Of a stretch of DNA of 64,000 nucleotides, positions 34,456-44,107 are shown in pieces. Where the stretch lies: assembly GCA_041691315.1 (NCBI GenBank), contig JBEPUW010000002.1, positions 124,001 to 188,000 on the forward strand. Direction: 5' to 3'. The translations under genes and the position numbers were made by a program. This stretch comes from Poindextera sp041691315 (lineage in GTDB: Bacteria; Pseudomonadota; Alphaproteobacteria; Caulobacterales; Caulobacteraceae). The notes beneath the pieces are model-generated. The model searched no databases. It was not told the DNA's origin and saw nothing but the letters and a program-made list of their open reading frames with translations. The first letter of the stretch is position 1; each line of letters begins with the position of its first letter.

Positions 34456-35684
34456 GCCGGCCGCTGACGGTGATGCTGGTCACGGCCGAGGCCTCGTCCG
34501 GCGACGCCCTCGGCGCGGCCTTGGCGCGGGCCCTCAGGGCGCGCTTGGGCGCAAATGCGCGCTTTGTCGGCGTCGGCGGCGAGGCCATGGCCGGCGAGGG
34601 CATCGAGAGCCCGTTCGACGTGCGCGAACTTTCTATCGTCGGCATGTTCGAGGGCCTGATGGCCTATCCGACGGTGGTCAGACGCGTGGCCGAGACCGCC
34701 GCCCTGGCGGCCAGGGAAAAACCCGACATCGCGGTCCTGATCGATTCCTGGGGCTTCACCCTGCGCGTCGCTCAAGCCCTGCGCCGGCAAAGCCCCGACC
34801 TGCCGCTGATCAAATATGTCGGCCCGCAGGTCTGGGCGACGCGGCCGGGTCGGGCCAGGACGCTGGCGAACACCGTCGATCACCTGCTGGCCATCAACAC
34901 CTTCGATGCGCCGTATTTCGAGGCCGAGGGCCTGGCGACCACCTTTGTCGGGGGCTCGACGCTGGCCCTGGACCTCAGCGGCGCCGATCCGCAGCGACTG
35001 CGCCAGGCGATTGCCGCCACCGCCGACGAGCCGATCCTTCTGGTGCTGCCCGGCAGCCGGCCGGGCGAGATCGAGCGGCTGTCGCGGCCGTTCGCGGATG
35101 CGGTGCGGCGCCTGGTCGCCGAACGGCCCGGGCTGCGCGTCGTCGTGCCGGCCGCCGCCACCGTCGCCGGCCTGGTCAGGGCCAAGGTCGGCGCGTGGAC
35201 GACCAGGGCCACGATCATCGAGGGTGACCAGCTGAAATACGACGCCATGAAGGCCGCCACCGTCGCGCTGGCCTGCAGCGGCACGGTGACCAGCGAACTG
35301 GCCATGGCCGGCTGTCCCATGGTGGTAGCCTATCGCCTCAGCGAGATCGGCTACTGGGTGCTGCGCGCGGTCTATCGCCAGCGCCACATCACCCTGTTCA
35401 ACATCGCGGCCGGCGAGACCATCGCGCCGGAGTTCATCCAGCACGACTGCACCGGCGCGAAGTTGGCAGCCGCGGTGGCCGAGCGCCTCGACGACCCAAC
35501 CTTGCGCGCTCGTCAGATCGCGGCGCAAAGCGCCATCCTGGAGAAGATGGGCCGCGGCGGCCCCGATCCGGCGGAGATCGCGGCCGATGTGGTGGTGCGG
35601 ATGCTCGAAGAGCGCGGGCTGTTGACCGATTTACGGGCCCCTTCTCCCCTTGCGGGAGAAGGTGTCAGCGAAGCTGACAGATGA
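34452..35684 (+). CDS. lpxB: Lipid-A-disaccharide synthase
   Basis: 410 residues from GTG 34452 overlapping the lpxI stop; the frame is open back to 34059 but that region is lpxI. VMLVTAEASSGDALGAAL, VGVGGEAMAGEG, KYVGPQVWATRPGR, LPGSRPGEIERL and ACSGTVTSELAMAGCPMVV are LpxB motifs. The last residues, APSPLAGEGVSEADR, are encoded by an intergenic repeat, so the native C-terminus has been extended or replaced. Confidence 0.95.
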   Translation: MSRPLTVMLVTAEASSGDALGAALARALRARLGANARFVGVGGEAMAGEGIESPFDVRELSIVGMFEGLMAYPTVVRRVAETAALAAREKPDIAVLIDSWGFTLRVAQALRRQSPDLPLIKYVGPQVWATRPGRARTLANTVDHLLAINTFDAPYFEAEGLATTFVGGSTLALDLSGADPQRLRQAIAATADEPILLVLPGSRPGEIERLSRPFADAVRRLVAERPGLRVVVPAAATVAGLVRAKVGAWTTRATIIEGDQLKYDAMKAATVALACSGTVTSELAMAGCPMVVAYRLSEIGYWVLRAVYRQRHITLFNIAAGETIAPEFIQHDCTGAKLAAAVAERLDDPTLRARQIAAQSAILEKMGRGGPDPAEIAADVVVRMLEERGLLTDLRAPSPLAGEGVSEADR

Positions 35685-35790
35685 GGGGTCGCGCGTCGAT
35701 CTCCGCGTCGTTTCGGGGACTTGCCGGATAGGGCTTTCAACCCCTCATCCGACCCCTTCGGGGCCACCTTCTCCCGCAAGAGGGAGAAGG
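35639..35790. repeat. Inverted-pair intergenic repeat (150 bp), copy 1
   Basis: Two inverted units of about 50 bp, each starting with CTTCTCCC...GCGGGAGAAGG and ending GATGAGGGGT, separated by about 50 bp. Same layout at 54578-54730. Both copies lie between convergent genes (here lpxB and gltA) and may terminate transcription from both sides. Confidence 0.88.
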
Positions 35791-35798
35791 AACGGGAG

Positions 35799-37088
35799 CT
35801 AGCCCCGCTTGTCGATCGGGGTGAATTCGCGCTTCAGGGGGCCGGTGTAGAGCTGGCGCGGGCGGCCGATCTTGCGCTGCGGGTCTTCGAACATCTCCTT
35901 CCACTGGCTGATCCAGCCAACGGTGCGGGCGACCGCGAACAGCACGGTGAACATCTCCGGCGGGAAGCCCATCGCCTTCAGGGTTATGCCCGAATAGAAG
36001 TCCACGTTCGGATAGAGCTTGCGTTCGATGAAATAGGGGTCGCTGAGCGCGATCTTTTCGAGCTCCATCGCCACCTTCAAGAGCGGATCGTCGCTGTCGC
36101 CGATCTCGTCCAGCACCTCGTGGCAGGTCTTCTGCATCACTGTCGCGCGCGGATCGTAGTTCTTGTAAACCCGGTGGCCGAAGCCCATCAGCCGGTATTT
36201 GCGGTCCTTCACGCCCTGCACGTATTCGGGGATGCGATCGACGGTGCCGATCTCCATCAGCATGTTCAGCGCCTCTTCGTTGGCGCCGCCGTGCGCCGGG
36301 CCCCAAAGGCAGGCGATGCCGGCCGCGATACAGGCGAAGGGATTGGCGCCCGACGAGCCAGCCAGCCTGACCGTCGAGGTCGAGGCGTTCTGTTCGTGGT
36401 CCGCGTGCAGGATGAAGATGCGGTCCATGGCCTTGACCAGCACCGGATTGGGTTCCCAGTCTTCGGCTGGGACGCTGAAGGCCATGCGCAGGAAATTCTC
36501 GGCGAAGCCCAGGTCGTTGCGCGGCGAAACGAAGGGCTGGCCGATCGAATATTTGTAAGCGCGGGCGGCGATGGTCGGCATCTTGGCGATCAGCCGGTGC
36601 GCCGAGATCTCGCGCTGCTTGGGATCATCGACATTGATGCTGTCGTGATAGAAGGCCGACAGCGCGCCGACCGCCCCGGTCATGATCGCCATCGGGTGCG
36701 CATCGCTGCGAAAGCCGGTGAAGAACCGGTCGAACTGGGCGTGCAGCATCGTGTGGTAGGTGATGATGTGCTCGAAGTCTTCGAACTCGGGCGCCGTCGG
36801 CAGTTCGCCGTTCAAGAGCAGGTAGCAGACCTCCAGAAAGCTCGACTTCTCGGCCAGCTCTTCGATGTTGTAGCCGCGGTGCAGCAAAATCCCCGCATCG
36901 CCGTCGATATAGGTGATCTTGCTCTCGCAACTTGCCGTCGAGGTGAAGCCCGGATCGAAGGTGAAAACGTCGGCATTGGCGTAGAGGCTGCGCACGTCGA
37001 TAACGTCGGGGCCATCGGTGCCCTTGATCATCTGCAGGTCGTAGCTCTTGTTGTCGATGATCAGCGTTGCGCTTTCGGCCATGCCCAA
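35799..37088 (-). CDS. gltA: Citrate synthase
   Basis: 429 residues, hexameric type II form. Catalytic motifs LWGPAHGGANEEAL (His), MGFGHRVYKNYDPRA (His/Arg) and SGITLKAMGFPPEMFTVLFAVART (Asp region is replaced by VDFYSG upstream of it). Good ribosome-binding site (AAGGA) before the ATG. First step of the TCA cycle; same strand as gltX upstream. Confidence 0.97.
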   Translation of the reverse strand: MGMAESATLIIDNKSYDLQMIKGTDGPDVIDVRSLYANADVFTFDPGFTSTASCESKITYIDGDAGILLHRGYNIEELAEKSSFLEVCYLLLNGELPTAPEFEDFEHIITYHTMLHAQFDRFFTGFRSDAHPMAIMTGAVGALSAFYHDSINVDDPKQREISAHRLIAKMPTIAARAYKYSIGQPFVSPRNDLGFAENFLRMAFSVPAEDWEPNPVLVKAMDRIFILHADHEQNASTSTVRLAGSSGANPFACIAAGIACLWGPAHGGANEEALNMLMEIGTVDRIPEYVQGVKDRKYRLMGFGHRVYKNYDPRATVMQKTCHEVLDEIGDSDDPLLKVAMELEKIALSDPYFIERKLYPNVDFYSGITLKAMGFPPEMFTVLFAVARTVGWISQWKEMFEDPQRKIGRPRQLYTGPLKREFTPIDKRG

Positions 37089-37141
37089 TTCCTTCGTAAG
37101 CGAGGGCGCCCTTCAGGCGGTTCGGATTGCCTTATAACGGC

Positions 37142-38566
37142 TTACTGCACTTGCGAAAGAGCGTCCGCGATTCGACCCAGGCTCTCCTCGCGGCCCAGCG
37201 CTTCGAGCGCGCTGGCGAGGTCGGGCGCGGTCGCGCCGCCCGAGAGGACGCCCCGTAAGGCGGGGCCGAACTTGCCAAGCCCGACGCCCTCGGAATCCGC
37301 GAAGTCCTGCAAGGCCTTACCCAAGGGCGCCGCCGTCCATTCGGGTTGTCCGTTAAGTACCGAGTCCAGCCGTGCGAGACGCTCACGGGTGGTCTCATCG
37401 AGCAGTTTCAGGGTCTTGTCGTCCAGCGGCAGCGGACGTTTTTTGAGCACGAACAGGGTGAGGTTGGCGAGATCGAGCAGGGTTTTGGCGCCGTCTCTGA
37501 CCAACGGAATGGCGCGGGCCAGCGTGACCTCGTCCGTTTCGCCCTGGACAAGGCTGCTGCCGGCATGGATCTGAGCCGTGAGCTTGGTCAGGCGGGGTAT
37601 ATCGGCGACGCGGATGTAGTGGTTGTTGATATGCTCAAGCTTCACGAGATCGAGCCTCGCCGGCGAACGCACGACGTCCTTCAGGTCGAACCACTCGATC
37701 GCCTGGGCGTCAGAGAATATCTCGGCATCGCCGTGGCCCCAGCCCAGCCGCGCCAGATAGTTGCGCACGGCCTCGGGCAGGTAGCCCGCGGCCATGAACT
37801 CGCCGACCGACTGGGCGCCGTGGCGCTTTGACAGCTTGGCGCCGTCAGCCCCGACCAGCAGCGGCAGGTGTGCGAAAAACGGCACGTCCCAACCGAGCGC
37901 GCGATAGATCAGGATCTGGCGGCCGGCGTTGCTCAGGTGCTCTTCGCCGCGGATGACGTGAGTGATGCCCATTTCGTGGTCGTCGACGGCCACGGCCAGG
38001 TTGTAGGTCGGGTTGCCGTCGCTACGCAGCAAGACCAGGTCCTCCAAATCCTTGTTCGGAAAGGCCACCCGGCCGCGTACCAAGTCTTCGATGACGGTCT
38101 CGCCGTCATTCGGCACCTTGAAGCGGACGACGAAGGGAAGGTTGCTCTGTTCCGGCCCCGGCGCACGCTCGCGCCAGGACGAGCGCAGGGCGTGGCCCTC
38201 GGTGCGCGCGATCGCCTTGGCCTCGTCGGCTTCTTCGGTCGTCATATAGCAACGATAGGCCCAGCCCAGCTCGACCAGCCGCGCCACGACCCCGCGGTGG
38301 ATGTCGGCGCGGGCGAATTGGAACACCGGCGGCGCATCGGGCACGAGGCCCAGCCAATCCAGGCTGTCGAAAATCACCTGCACGGCCGCTTCGCTGTGGC
38401 GCTCGCGGTCGGTGTCCTCAACCCGGATCAGGAAGGTCCCGCCCGTGTGACGTGCATATAACCAGTTGAAAAGCGCCGACCGAGCGTTGCCAATGTGCAG
38501 CGAGCCGGTGGGCGAGGGGGCGATACGGGTGACGACGGGCCTGTCGGCCGAAGATGGGTCGGACAT
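37142..38566 (-). CDS. gltX: Glutamyl-tRNA synthetase
   Basis: 474 residues from ATG 38566; the frame extends to 38641 but the extra residues are low-complexity and overlap the divergent comEC region. Class I motifs HIGN (in APSPTGSLHIGNARSALFNWLYAR) and KLSKRHGAQSVGEF. Charges tRNA-Glu (and perhaps tRNA-Gln, as in most alphaproteobacteria). Confidence 0.96.
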   Translation of the reverse strand: MSDPSSADRPVVTRIAPSPTGSLHIGNARSALFNWLYARHTGGTFLIRVEDTDRERHSEAAVQVIFDSLDWLGLVPDAPPVFQFARADIHRGVVARLVELGWAYRCYMTTEEADEAKAIARTEGHALRSSWRERAPGPEQSNLPFVVRFKVPNDGETVIEDLVRGRVAFPNKDLEDLVLLRSDGNPTYNLAVAVDDHEMGITHVIRGEEHLSNAGRQILIYRALGWDVPFFAHLPLLVGADGAKLSKRHGAQSVGEFMAAGYLPEAVRNYLARLGWGHGDAEIFSDAQAIEWFDLKDVVRSPARLDLVKLEHINNHYIRVADIPRLTKLTAQIHAGSSLVQGETDEVTLARAIPLVRDGAKTLLDLANLTLFVLKKRPLPLDDKTLKLLDETTRERLARLDSVLNGQPEWTAAPLGKALQDFADSEGVGLGKFGPALRGVLSGGATAPDLASALEALGREESLGRIADALSQVQ

Positions 38567-38669
38567 TGGGGTTCCGCTGGGCGGCGTTGACCGGCCGGGC
38601 GGCGAGACGCCGCGGCCAGGTTGGGCGCGGGGTCTTAGCACGCGCCTTGGCCGGCTTCCTAGCCGGGCG

Positions 38670-40796
38670 GTGGTGTGGCGCGCCCTGAAAGCCGAGGCCG
38701 CGGCGCAGCTTGACCGCGCGATGCTGTGGACCCCGGTCGCCTTCGGCCTGGGCTCGGCGCTCTATTTCGGCCTGAAGACCGAGCCGCCGCTTTGGCCGCT
38801 GGCGGCGTTGGCGGCCATTGGCGTCATCGTCGCGGTCGCCGTGCAGCGGCTGGGCCGGATCCGCGCGGCGGCGATCGTGGCCGCCCTGGTCGCGGTCGTC
38901 GCCTGCGGGGCGCTGGCCGGCAAGCTGCGCACCCAGCTGGCCGCACAGCCGGTGGCGCCGGCCAATCTCGGCGTGGTGACGGTCGATGGTTGGGTGATGG
39001 ACGTCGCAAATCCCAGCGCCAGCGGCGAGCGGCTGGTGATCGCACCGGTGCGCATTGGCGGCCTCGCGCCCGACCGGATCCCGTATCGGGTGCGGATCGT
39101 CGTGCCGGCCGGCAGCGTGCTGGGCCCGGGCGCGGCCATCCGCGTCTCGACCCTGCTGGATCCGTCGCCGGGACCGGCCGCGCCGGGCGCGTTCGACTTC
39201 GCCCGCGACGCCTGGTTCGAGGGCATGGGCGGGGTCGGCCTGGCCATGAAACCGCCGGCCATCATCAGCTTGGCCCAGCCGTCCTGGCGTCTGCGCGCGG
39301 CCATGGCGATCAATGCGCTGCGCTGGTCGCTGGCCGAGCGGCTGGCCGCCGACATCGCCCGGATCATGGGGCCACATGACGATGGCGCCAGCGGCCTGGC
39401 CGTCACCGTCGCCACCAGTCATGAGGACTGGCTGCCGGACCCCTCGCGCGACGACTTGCGCGCTTCCGGCCTCGCCCACATGCTGGCCATCGCCGGCCTG
39501 CACATGGCCGCGGCCTGCGGCTTCGCCTTCTTCGCCATCCGTCTGGGCGTCGCGGCCTGGCCGTGGCTGGCGCTGCGGGTCTCGGGCAAGAAGATCGCCG
39601 CTGCCGGTGGGCTGATCGTGGTGGCGCTGTACCTGACCCTCTCCGGCGCCCATCCGCCGGCCCGGCGGGCGGCGATTACCGCCAGCGTCGCCTTCCTGGC
39701 CATCCTGTTCGACCGCCGCGCTATCAGCCTGCACTCGTTGTCGCTCGCCGCCCTGCTGATCCTGATCCTGCAGCCCGAGGCCGTGGTGCAGCCGGGCTTC
39801 GAGATGTCCTTCTGCGCCACCGCCGCCCTGGTCGCTCTGGCCGAGGTCTGGCCGAGGCCCGTGCGCGCCACGGGCCTGCCCTGGCCATTGGCTTTCCTGC
39901 AGCGGGCGCGCGACTGGATCATCGCGGCGCTGATGGTCAGCTTCGTCGCCGGCACCGCCACGGGGCCGTTCGCCATCCAGCACTTCAACCGTGTGGCCAA
40001 CTATGGGCTGCCAGCCAATCTGACCGCCGACCTAGTCGCCAGCGTGGTGCTGATGCCGGCCCTGGCGCTGGGCGTCGCCGCCGAAGTCGCCGGGCTCGGC
40101 CATGCCTTCACCGACCCGCCGCTGTTTGTGGCCGGGTGGGGCGCCAAGACCATTGTCGGCCTGGCGCGCCTGTTCGCGCACGCACCGCACAGCGGCATGA
40201 CCTGGTCCAGCGCACCCTTTCCGGCCCTGGCCATCTCCTATCTGGGGATCGTCTTCGCCTGCCTCTGGCGCGGCAAGCTGCGCCTGATCGGCATCCCGCT
40301 GGCCGCGGCCGTGGCGCTCTGGCCAAGACCGCCGGCGCCCGTCGCCTGGATTGCCTCGGACGGCAACGACGCCGCCATCGTCGTTCACGGCCAGGAGGTT
40401 GCCTTGAAACCGAACGTGCGGGCCTATGCGACCCAGCTCTGGGCGCAGATGCGAGGACTGAGCCTGCCGGCCGACGCCGCCAAGGCGCAGGACACGCTGT
40501 TCGACTGCGACCGCAACCACTGTCTGCCGAAAGCCGGCGCCTTACCGTCCATCGCGGCCTGGTGGACACGGCGCCAGCCCAAGCCCGGCCAGTTGGACGA
40601 CCTCTGCCACGACGCCGACATCGTCATCGTGCGCGCGAACCTGCCCGCGCCGCTGGCCTGTCCGGGCGCGATCGTTCTGGGTCCGGACGATTTCGCGAAG
40701 GGTGGCGCGGCGGAGGTCTATGCCGCGCCGAAGGGCTGGCGCCTGCAATGGTCGCAGCCGCTCAGGGGCTCACGCCCCTGGACAACCAATCAGTGA
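38670..40796 (+). CDS. comEC: ComEC/Rec2 family DNA-uptake channel protein
   Basis: About 708 residues from GTG 38670; the frame is open from 38466 but that would overlap the 5' end of divergent gltX, so a start in 38567-38673 is more likely. Multiple membrane segments, a DUF4131-like OB domain (VDGWVMDVANPSASGERLVIAPVRI) and the competence domain (ASGLAHMLAIAGLHMAAACGF, LTLSGAHPPARRAAITASVAFLA). The C-terminal beta-lactamase-like part is reduced, as often in alphaproteobacteria. Would move DNA across the inner membrane. Confidence 0.88.
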   Translation: MVWRALKAEAAAQLDRAMLWTPVAFGLGSALYFGLKTEPPLWPLAALAAIGVIVAVAVQRLGRIRAAAIVAALVAVVACGALAGKLRTQLAAQPVAPANLGVVTVDGWVMDVANPSASGERLVIAPVRIGGLAPDRIPYRVRIVVPAGSVLGPGAAIRVSTLLDPSPGPAAPGAFDFARDAWFEGMGGVGLAMKPPAIISLAQPSWRLRAAMAINALRWSLAERLAADIARIMGPHDDGASGLAVTVATSHEDWLPDPSRDDLRASGLAHMLAIAGLHMAAACGFAFFAIRLGVAAWPWLALRVSGKKIAAAGGLIVVALYLTLSGAHPPARRAAITASVAFLAILFDRRAISLHSLSLAALLILILQPEAVVQPGFEMSFCATAALVALAEVWPRPVRATGLPWPLAFLQRARDWIIAALMVSFVAGTATGPFAIQHFNRVANYGLPANLTADLVASVVLMPALALGVAAEVAGLGHAFTDPPLFVAGWGAKTIVGLARLFAHAPHSGMTWSSAPFPALAISYLGIVFACLWRGKLRLIGIPLAAAVALWPRPPAPVAWIASDGNDAAIVVHGQEVALKPNVRAYATQLWAQMRGLSLPADAAKAQDTLFDCDRNHCLPKAGALPSIAAWWTRRQPKPGQLDDLCHDADIVIVRANLPAPLACPGAIVLGPDDFAKGGAAEVYAAPKGWRLQWSQPLRGSRPWTTNQ

Positions 40797-41485
40797 TAGC
40801 GGCGGATCAGGCCGACGAGCCGGCCCTGCACCTGCACCTGGTCGGGACCGAAGATGCGGGTCTCATAGGCCGGGTTGGCGGCTTCCAGGGCAATGGACTG
40901 GCCCTTGCGGCGCAGGCGCTTCAGGGTGGCTTCCTCATTCATGACCAGGGCCACGACGATCTCGCCTGAGTTGGCGGTCGTGCTCCGTCGGATGATCACA
41001 TAGTCGCCGTCATAGATGCCGGCGTCGATCATCGAGTCGCCCTGCACCTCGAGCACATAGTGCTCGCCGGCGCCCAGCATGCTCTCGGGCACGATCATCC
41101 GCTCGCGTTCGTGCTGGATGGCCTCGATCGGCGTGCCGGCGGCGATCTTGCCAAGCACCGGCAGTTCGCGCGCCTCGTTGGCCGGGATGGGCGGGGCCAT
41201 CGAGCGGTCGTTGTCGACCAGTTGCGGCTTGAAGTTATGTCGACCTTGCGGTGGCGCGGCGGTGGTCGCCTGCTGCGGCAGCTTGATCACTTCCAAAGCT
41301 CGGGCCCGATGCGCCAGGCGGCGGATGAAGCCCCGCTCCTCAAGCGCGGTGATCAGCCGATGGATGCCGGACTTGGACGCCAGATCCAGCGCTTCCTTCA
41401 TCTCATCAAAAGACGGCGAGACGCCGGTCTCCTTGATGCGCTCATGGATGAACATGAGCAGTTCGTGCTGCTTTTTCGTAAGCAT
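40790..41485 (-). CDS. lexA: SOS repressor LexA
   Basis: 231 residues from MLTKKQHELL. Winged-helix DNA-binding domain (1-70), a 40-residue linker typical of the alphaproteobacterial form, cleavage site Ala116-Gly117 and the Ser151/Lys189 dyad (QGDSMIDAGI; ALVMNEEATLKRL). A matching operator lies 45-59 bp upstream, so it is autoregulated. The last 7 bp overlap comEC. Confidence 0.96.
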   Translation of the reverse strand: MLTKKQHELLMFIHERIKETGVSPSFDEMKEALDLASKSGIHRLITALEERGFIRRLAHRARALEVIKLPQQATTAAPPQGRHNFKPQLVDNDRSMAPPIPANEARELPVLGKIAAGTPIEAIQHERERMIVPESMLGAGEHYVLEVQGDSMIDAGIYDGDYVIIRRSTTANSGEIVVALVMNEEATLKRLRRKGQSIALEAANPAYETRIFGPDQVQVQGRLVGLIRRYH

Positions 41486-41529
41486 GGCGGGCTGAAAACC
41501 TCTTGGAACAAACCGCAAACGTTGGCGAT

Positions 41530-41544
41530 GTTCTCTAGGTGTTC
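41530..41544. promoter_or_regulatory. LexA operator (SOS box) of lexA
   Basis: GTTC-TCTAGGT-GTTC, an exact GTTC-N7-GTTC site, the alphaproteobacterial SOS consensus, in the lexA promoter region. A weaker half-matching site in the other orientation (GAAC-N7-AAAC) is close to the start codon near 41505. Confidence 0.85.
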
Positions 41545-41569
41545 TTTGTTAATGTCAAGATAATGGCCG

Positions 41570-42361
41570 CTAAGCGCCGAGCAGGGCGCGCGTGGCGGCT
41601 TCGACATCTTGCTGCCGCATCAGACTTTCGCCGACCAGCATGGCGCCCGCGCCGGTGGCCTCCAGGCGCTCTGCATCGGCCGGGGTGAAAATGCCGCTTT
41701 CCGTTACCAGCAAAGCGTTTGCGGGCGCGGACGCGGTCAGCCGCTCGGTTACAGCGAGGTCGGTGATGAAGGTGCGAAGGTCGCGGTTGTTGACCCCGAT
41801 CAGGGTCGCGCCGAGGCGCCCCGCGCGGGCCATTTCGGCCTCGTCGTGCACCTCGACCAGGGCGTCCATGCCGAACCGGTCCGATTCGGAAATCAGCTCG
41901 GCGGCGAGCGAATCGTCGGCCAGGGCGAGAATCACCAGGATGGCGTCGGCGCCGAGCGCACGTGATTCGGCAACCTGCCAGGGGTCGACCAGGAACTCCT
42001 TGCGCAGGCAGGGCAGGGCGGTGGCCGCGCGCGCGGCCACAATGAACGCATCGGCGCCCTGGAAGCTGGGCTCGTCGGTCAGGACCGAAAGGCAGGCCGC
42101 GCCGCCGCGCTCATAGGCCTTGGCCAGGGCCAGCGGGTCGAAATCGGCGCGGATCAGCCCCTTTGACGGCGAAGCCTTCTTGATCTCGGCGATCAGAGCC
42201 AGGCGGCCGGGCGCATGGGCGCGTTCCAGGGCGGCGATGAAACCGCGCGGCGAGGGCGCTGACCTAGCGTCACGCTCGACCTCGCCCTGGTCGCGGGCGC
42301 GTTTGCGGGCGGCGACCTCGTCGCGCTTATAGGCGGCGATGGTGTCCAGGATGTCGCTCAT
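41570..42361 (-). CDS. trpC: Indole-3-glycerol phosphate synthase
   Basis: 263 residues from ATG 42361 (ATGA overlap with trpD). IAEIKKASPSKGLIRADFDP, CLRKEFLVDPWQV, GVNNRDLRTF and LLVTESGI are the TIM-barrel phosphate and catalytic motifs. Fourth step of tryptophan synthesis. Confidence 0.96.
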   Translation of the reverse strand: MSDILDTIAAYKRDEVAARKRARDQGEVERDARSAPSPRGFIAALERAHAPGRLALIAEIKKASPSKGLIRADFDPLALAKAYERGGAACLSVLTDEPSFQGADAFIVAARAATALPCLRKEFLVDPWQVAESRALGADAILVILALADDSLAAELISESDRFGMDALVEVHDEAEMARAGRLGATLIGVNNRDLRTFITDLAVTERLTASAPANALLVTESGIFTPADAERLEATGAGAMLVGESLMRQQDVEAATRALLGA

Positions 42362-43374
42362 GCGGCGTTGCTGATCTCGACCAGCCGGTCCAGCGCCGCG
42401 ATCGCCCGGCCGTCGTCGATCACAGCGGCGGCGACGGCCACGCCCTCGCGCAGGGTCTCGACTGTTTCGCCGACCAGCAGGGCCGCGGCGGCGTTCATCA
42501 GCACCATATCGCGATAGGGGCCGGTCTCGCCGCCCAGCACTGCCCGCAACGCCCGCGCATTGGCCTCCGGCGTGCCGCCTTTCAGGTCCGCCAGCGACGC
42601 TCGGGGCAGGCCGACGGCCTCCGGCGTGACGCGGAAGATGCGGATGCCGCCGTCGCGCCACTCGGCGACCTCGGTCTCGCCGGTGGTGGTCAGTTCGTCC
42701 ATGCCGTCGCCATGCACCGCCCAGGCGCGCACCGCGCCAAGCGCGCCCAGCGCGCGCGCGATCGGCTCGATAAAGCGTGAGGCCGGCACACCGACCACTT
42801 GCCGGGTCGCCCCGGCCGGGTTGGAGAGCGGGCCGAGCAGGTTGAAGATGGTGCGAAACCCCAACTCCGCCCGCACCCGCGCCACGTGGCGCATGGCCGC
42901 GTGATGCGCCGGCGCATAGAGGAAGCAGATGCCGGCCTCGTCCAGCGCCCGGCGCTGCTGGTTGGCGTTGGCGGCGATATTGACGCCCAGCGCGATCAGC
43001 ACGTCCGATGAGCCGGACTTCGAAGTGATGGCGCGGGTCCCATGCTTGGCCACCTTCAGGCCCGCGCCCGCCGCCACGAAGCCGACCGCAGTGGAGATGT
43101 TCAGCGTGTGCAGGCCGTCGCCGCCGGTGCCGCAGACGTCGATCACCTCATACGGATGTTCCAGCATCACGCTCTGGGCGCGCATGGCCCTGGCGCAGGC
43201 GGTGATTTCGCCCACCGTCTCGCCGCGCAGGCGCATGGCGGTGACCGCCGCGGCGATCTGCGCCGGCGTCGGCTCCCCGCGCAGGCAGGCGGCGAAGAAG
43301 GCGTCGGCGTCCTCGTCGGTCAGGGTCGCGCCGTCGGCCAGGCGCGCCAGCAGCGGCTTGAACGCGTCCGACAT
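42358..43374 (-). CDS. trpD: Anthranilate phosphoribosyltransferase
   Basis: 338 residues from MSDAFKPLLARL. VCGTGGDGLHTLNISTA, KHGTRAITSKSGSSDVL and FNLLGPLSNPAGATRQVVGV are the PRPP and anthranilate-binding motifs. Between trpG and trpC on one strand. Confidence 0.96.
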   Translation of the reverse strand: MSDAFKPLLARLADGATLTDEDADAFFAACLRGEPTPAQIAAAVTAMRLRGETVGEITACARAMRAQSVMLEHPYEVIDVCGTGGDGLHTLNISTAVGFVAAGAGLKVAKHGTRAITSKSGSSDVLIALGVNIAANANQQRRALDEAGICFLYAPAHHAAMRHVARVRAELGFRTIFNLLGPLSNPAGATRQVVGVPASRFIEPIARALGALGAVRAWAVHGDGMDELTTTGETEVAEWRDGGIRIFRVTPEAVGLPRASLADLKGGTPEANARALRAVLGGETGPYRDMVLMNAAAALLVGETVETLREGVAVAAAVIDDGRAIAALDRLVEISNAA

Positions 43375-43378
43375 GGCT

Positions 43379-43969
43379 CTAGGCAAGGGCCGTACGCTTG
43401 ACGCCGGCCAGGTCGAGGAAGTTGCCGAGCAGGTCGTGGCCGCCCTGGGTGGCGATCGATTCCGGGTGAAACTGAACGCCGAACACTGGGCGGCTCTTAT
43501 GCTGCAGCCCCATGATCTCGCCGTCGTCGGCCCAGGCGGTGACTTCGAGCTCGGCGGGCAGGCTCGCCCGGTCCACTGAAAGGCTGTGATAGCGGGTGGC
43601 GATGAAGCCGTCGGCCAGGCCGGCGAACAGGCCCTTGCCGTCGTGGCGGATCGGGCTGGTCTTGCCGTGCATCAGCGTTTTGGCGCGCACGACCCGGCCA
43701 CCATAGGTCTGCCCGATCGCCTGGTGGCCGAGGCAGACGCCCAGAATGGGCAGGTCGGCCGGCGCGGCGGCCAGCAGCGCCAGGCAGATGCCGGCCTCGT
43801 TCGGCGTGCAGGGTCCCGGCGACAACAGGATGGCTTCCGGCCGCAGCGCCAGCGCCTCGGCGACGCCGATCTGGTCGTTGCGCACGACCTCGGTCTCCGC
43901 CCCCAACTCGTTCAGATAATGGACGAGGTTGTAGGTGAAGCTGTCGTAGTTATCGATCACCAGGATCAT
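43379..43969 (-). CDS. trpG: Anthranilate synthase component II (glutamine amidotransferase)
   Basis: 196 residues. LLSPGPCTPNEAG, nucleophile Cys79 in LGVCLGHQAIGQ and the His/Glu of VQFHPESIAT. Provides ammonia to TrpE, whose gene is 6.2 kb away instead of adjacent. A palindromic repeat lies 46 bp upstream, so its promoter must be in the short gap or upstream of the repeat. Confidence 0.96.
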   Translation of the reverse strand: MILVIDNYDSFTYNLVHYLNELGAETEVVRNDQIGVAEALALRPEAILLSPGPCTPNEAGICLALLAAAPADLPILGVCLGHQAIGQTYGGRVVRAKTLMHGKTSPIRHDGKGLFAGLADGFIATRYHSLSVDRASLPAELEVTAWADDGEIMGLQHKSRPVFGVQFHPESIATQGGHDLLGNFLDLAGVKRTALA

Positions 43970-44014
43970 GATCGTCCCAACCGGTTAGCCGCTCGCGCGC
44001 CGCTCCTAGCATAT

Positions 44015-44107
44015 AGGCGTGAAATTGGGGACACGTACGACCCGCCCGACTCATCAGATCGACACGCCGGCCGTTTGCGGGTCGTACGTGTCCCCAATTT
44101 CGCGCCT
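44015..44107. repeat. Long-palindrome (REP-like) repeat, copy 2
   Basis: 31-bp arms (44015-44045 and 44077-44107) with one mismatch and a 31-bp loop. Shares the outer core AAATTGGGGACACGTAC with copies 1 and 3; the inner arm GACCCGC is private but complementary in both arms. It overlaps the stop codon of the cytochrome gene. Confidence 0.88.

Noticed and set aside
38466..38669. comEC start at 38466
   Set aside because: Would overlap the 5' end of divergent gltX by 100 bp and adds only non-conserved residues; start placed at a GTG near 38670.
39563..40969. 468-codon plus-strand ORF overlapping comEC
   Set aside because: Same-strand alternative frame of comEC with Arg/Gly-rich composition.
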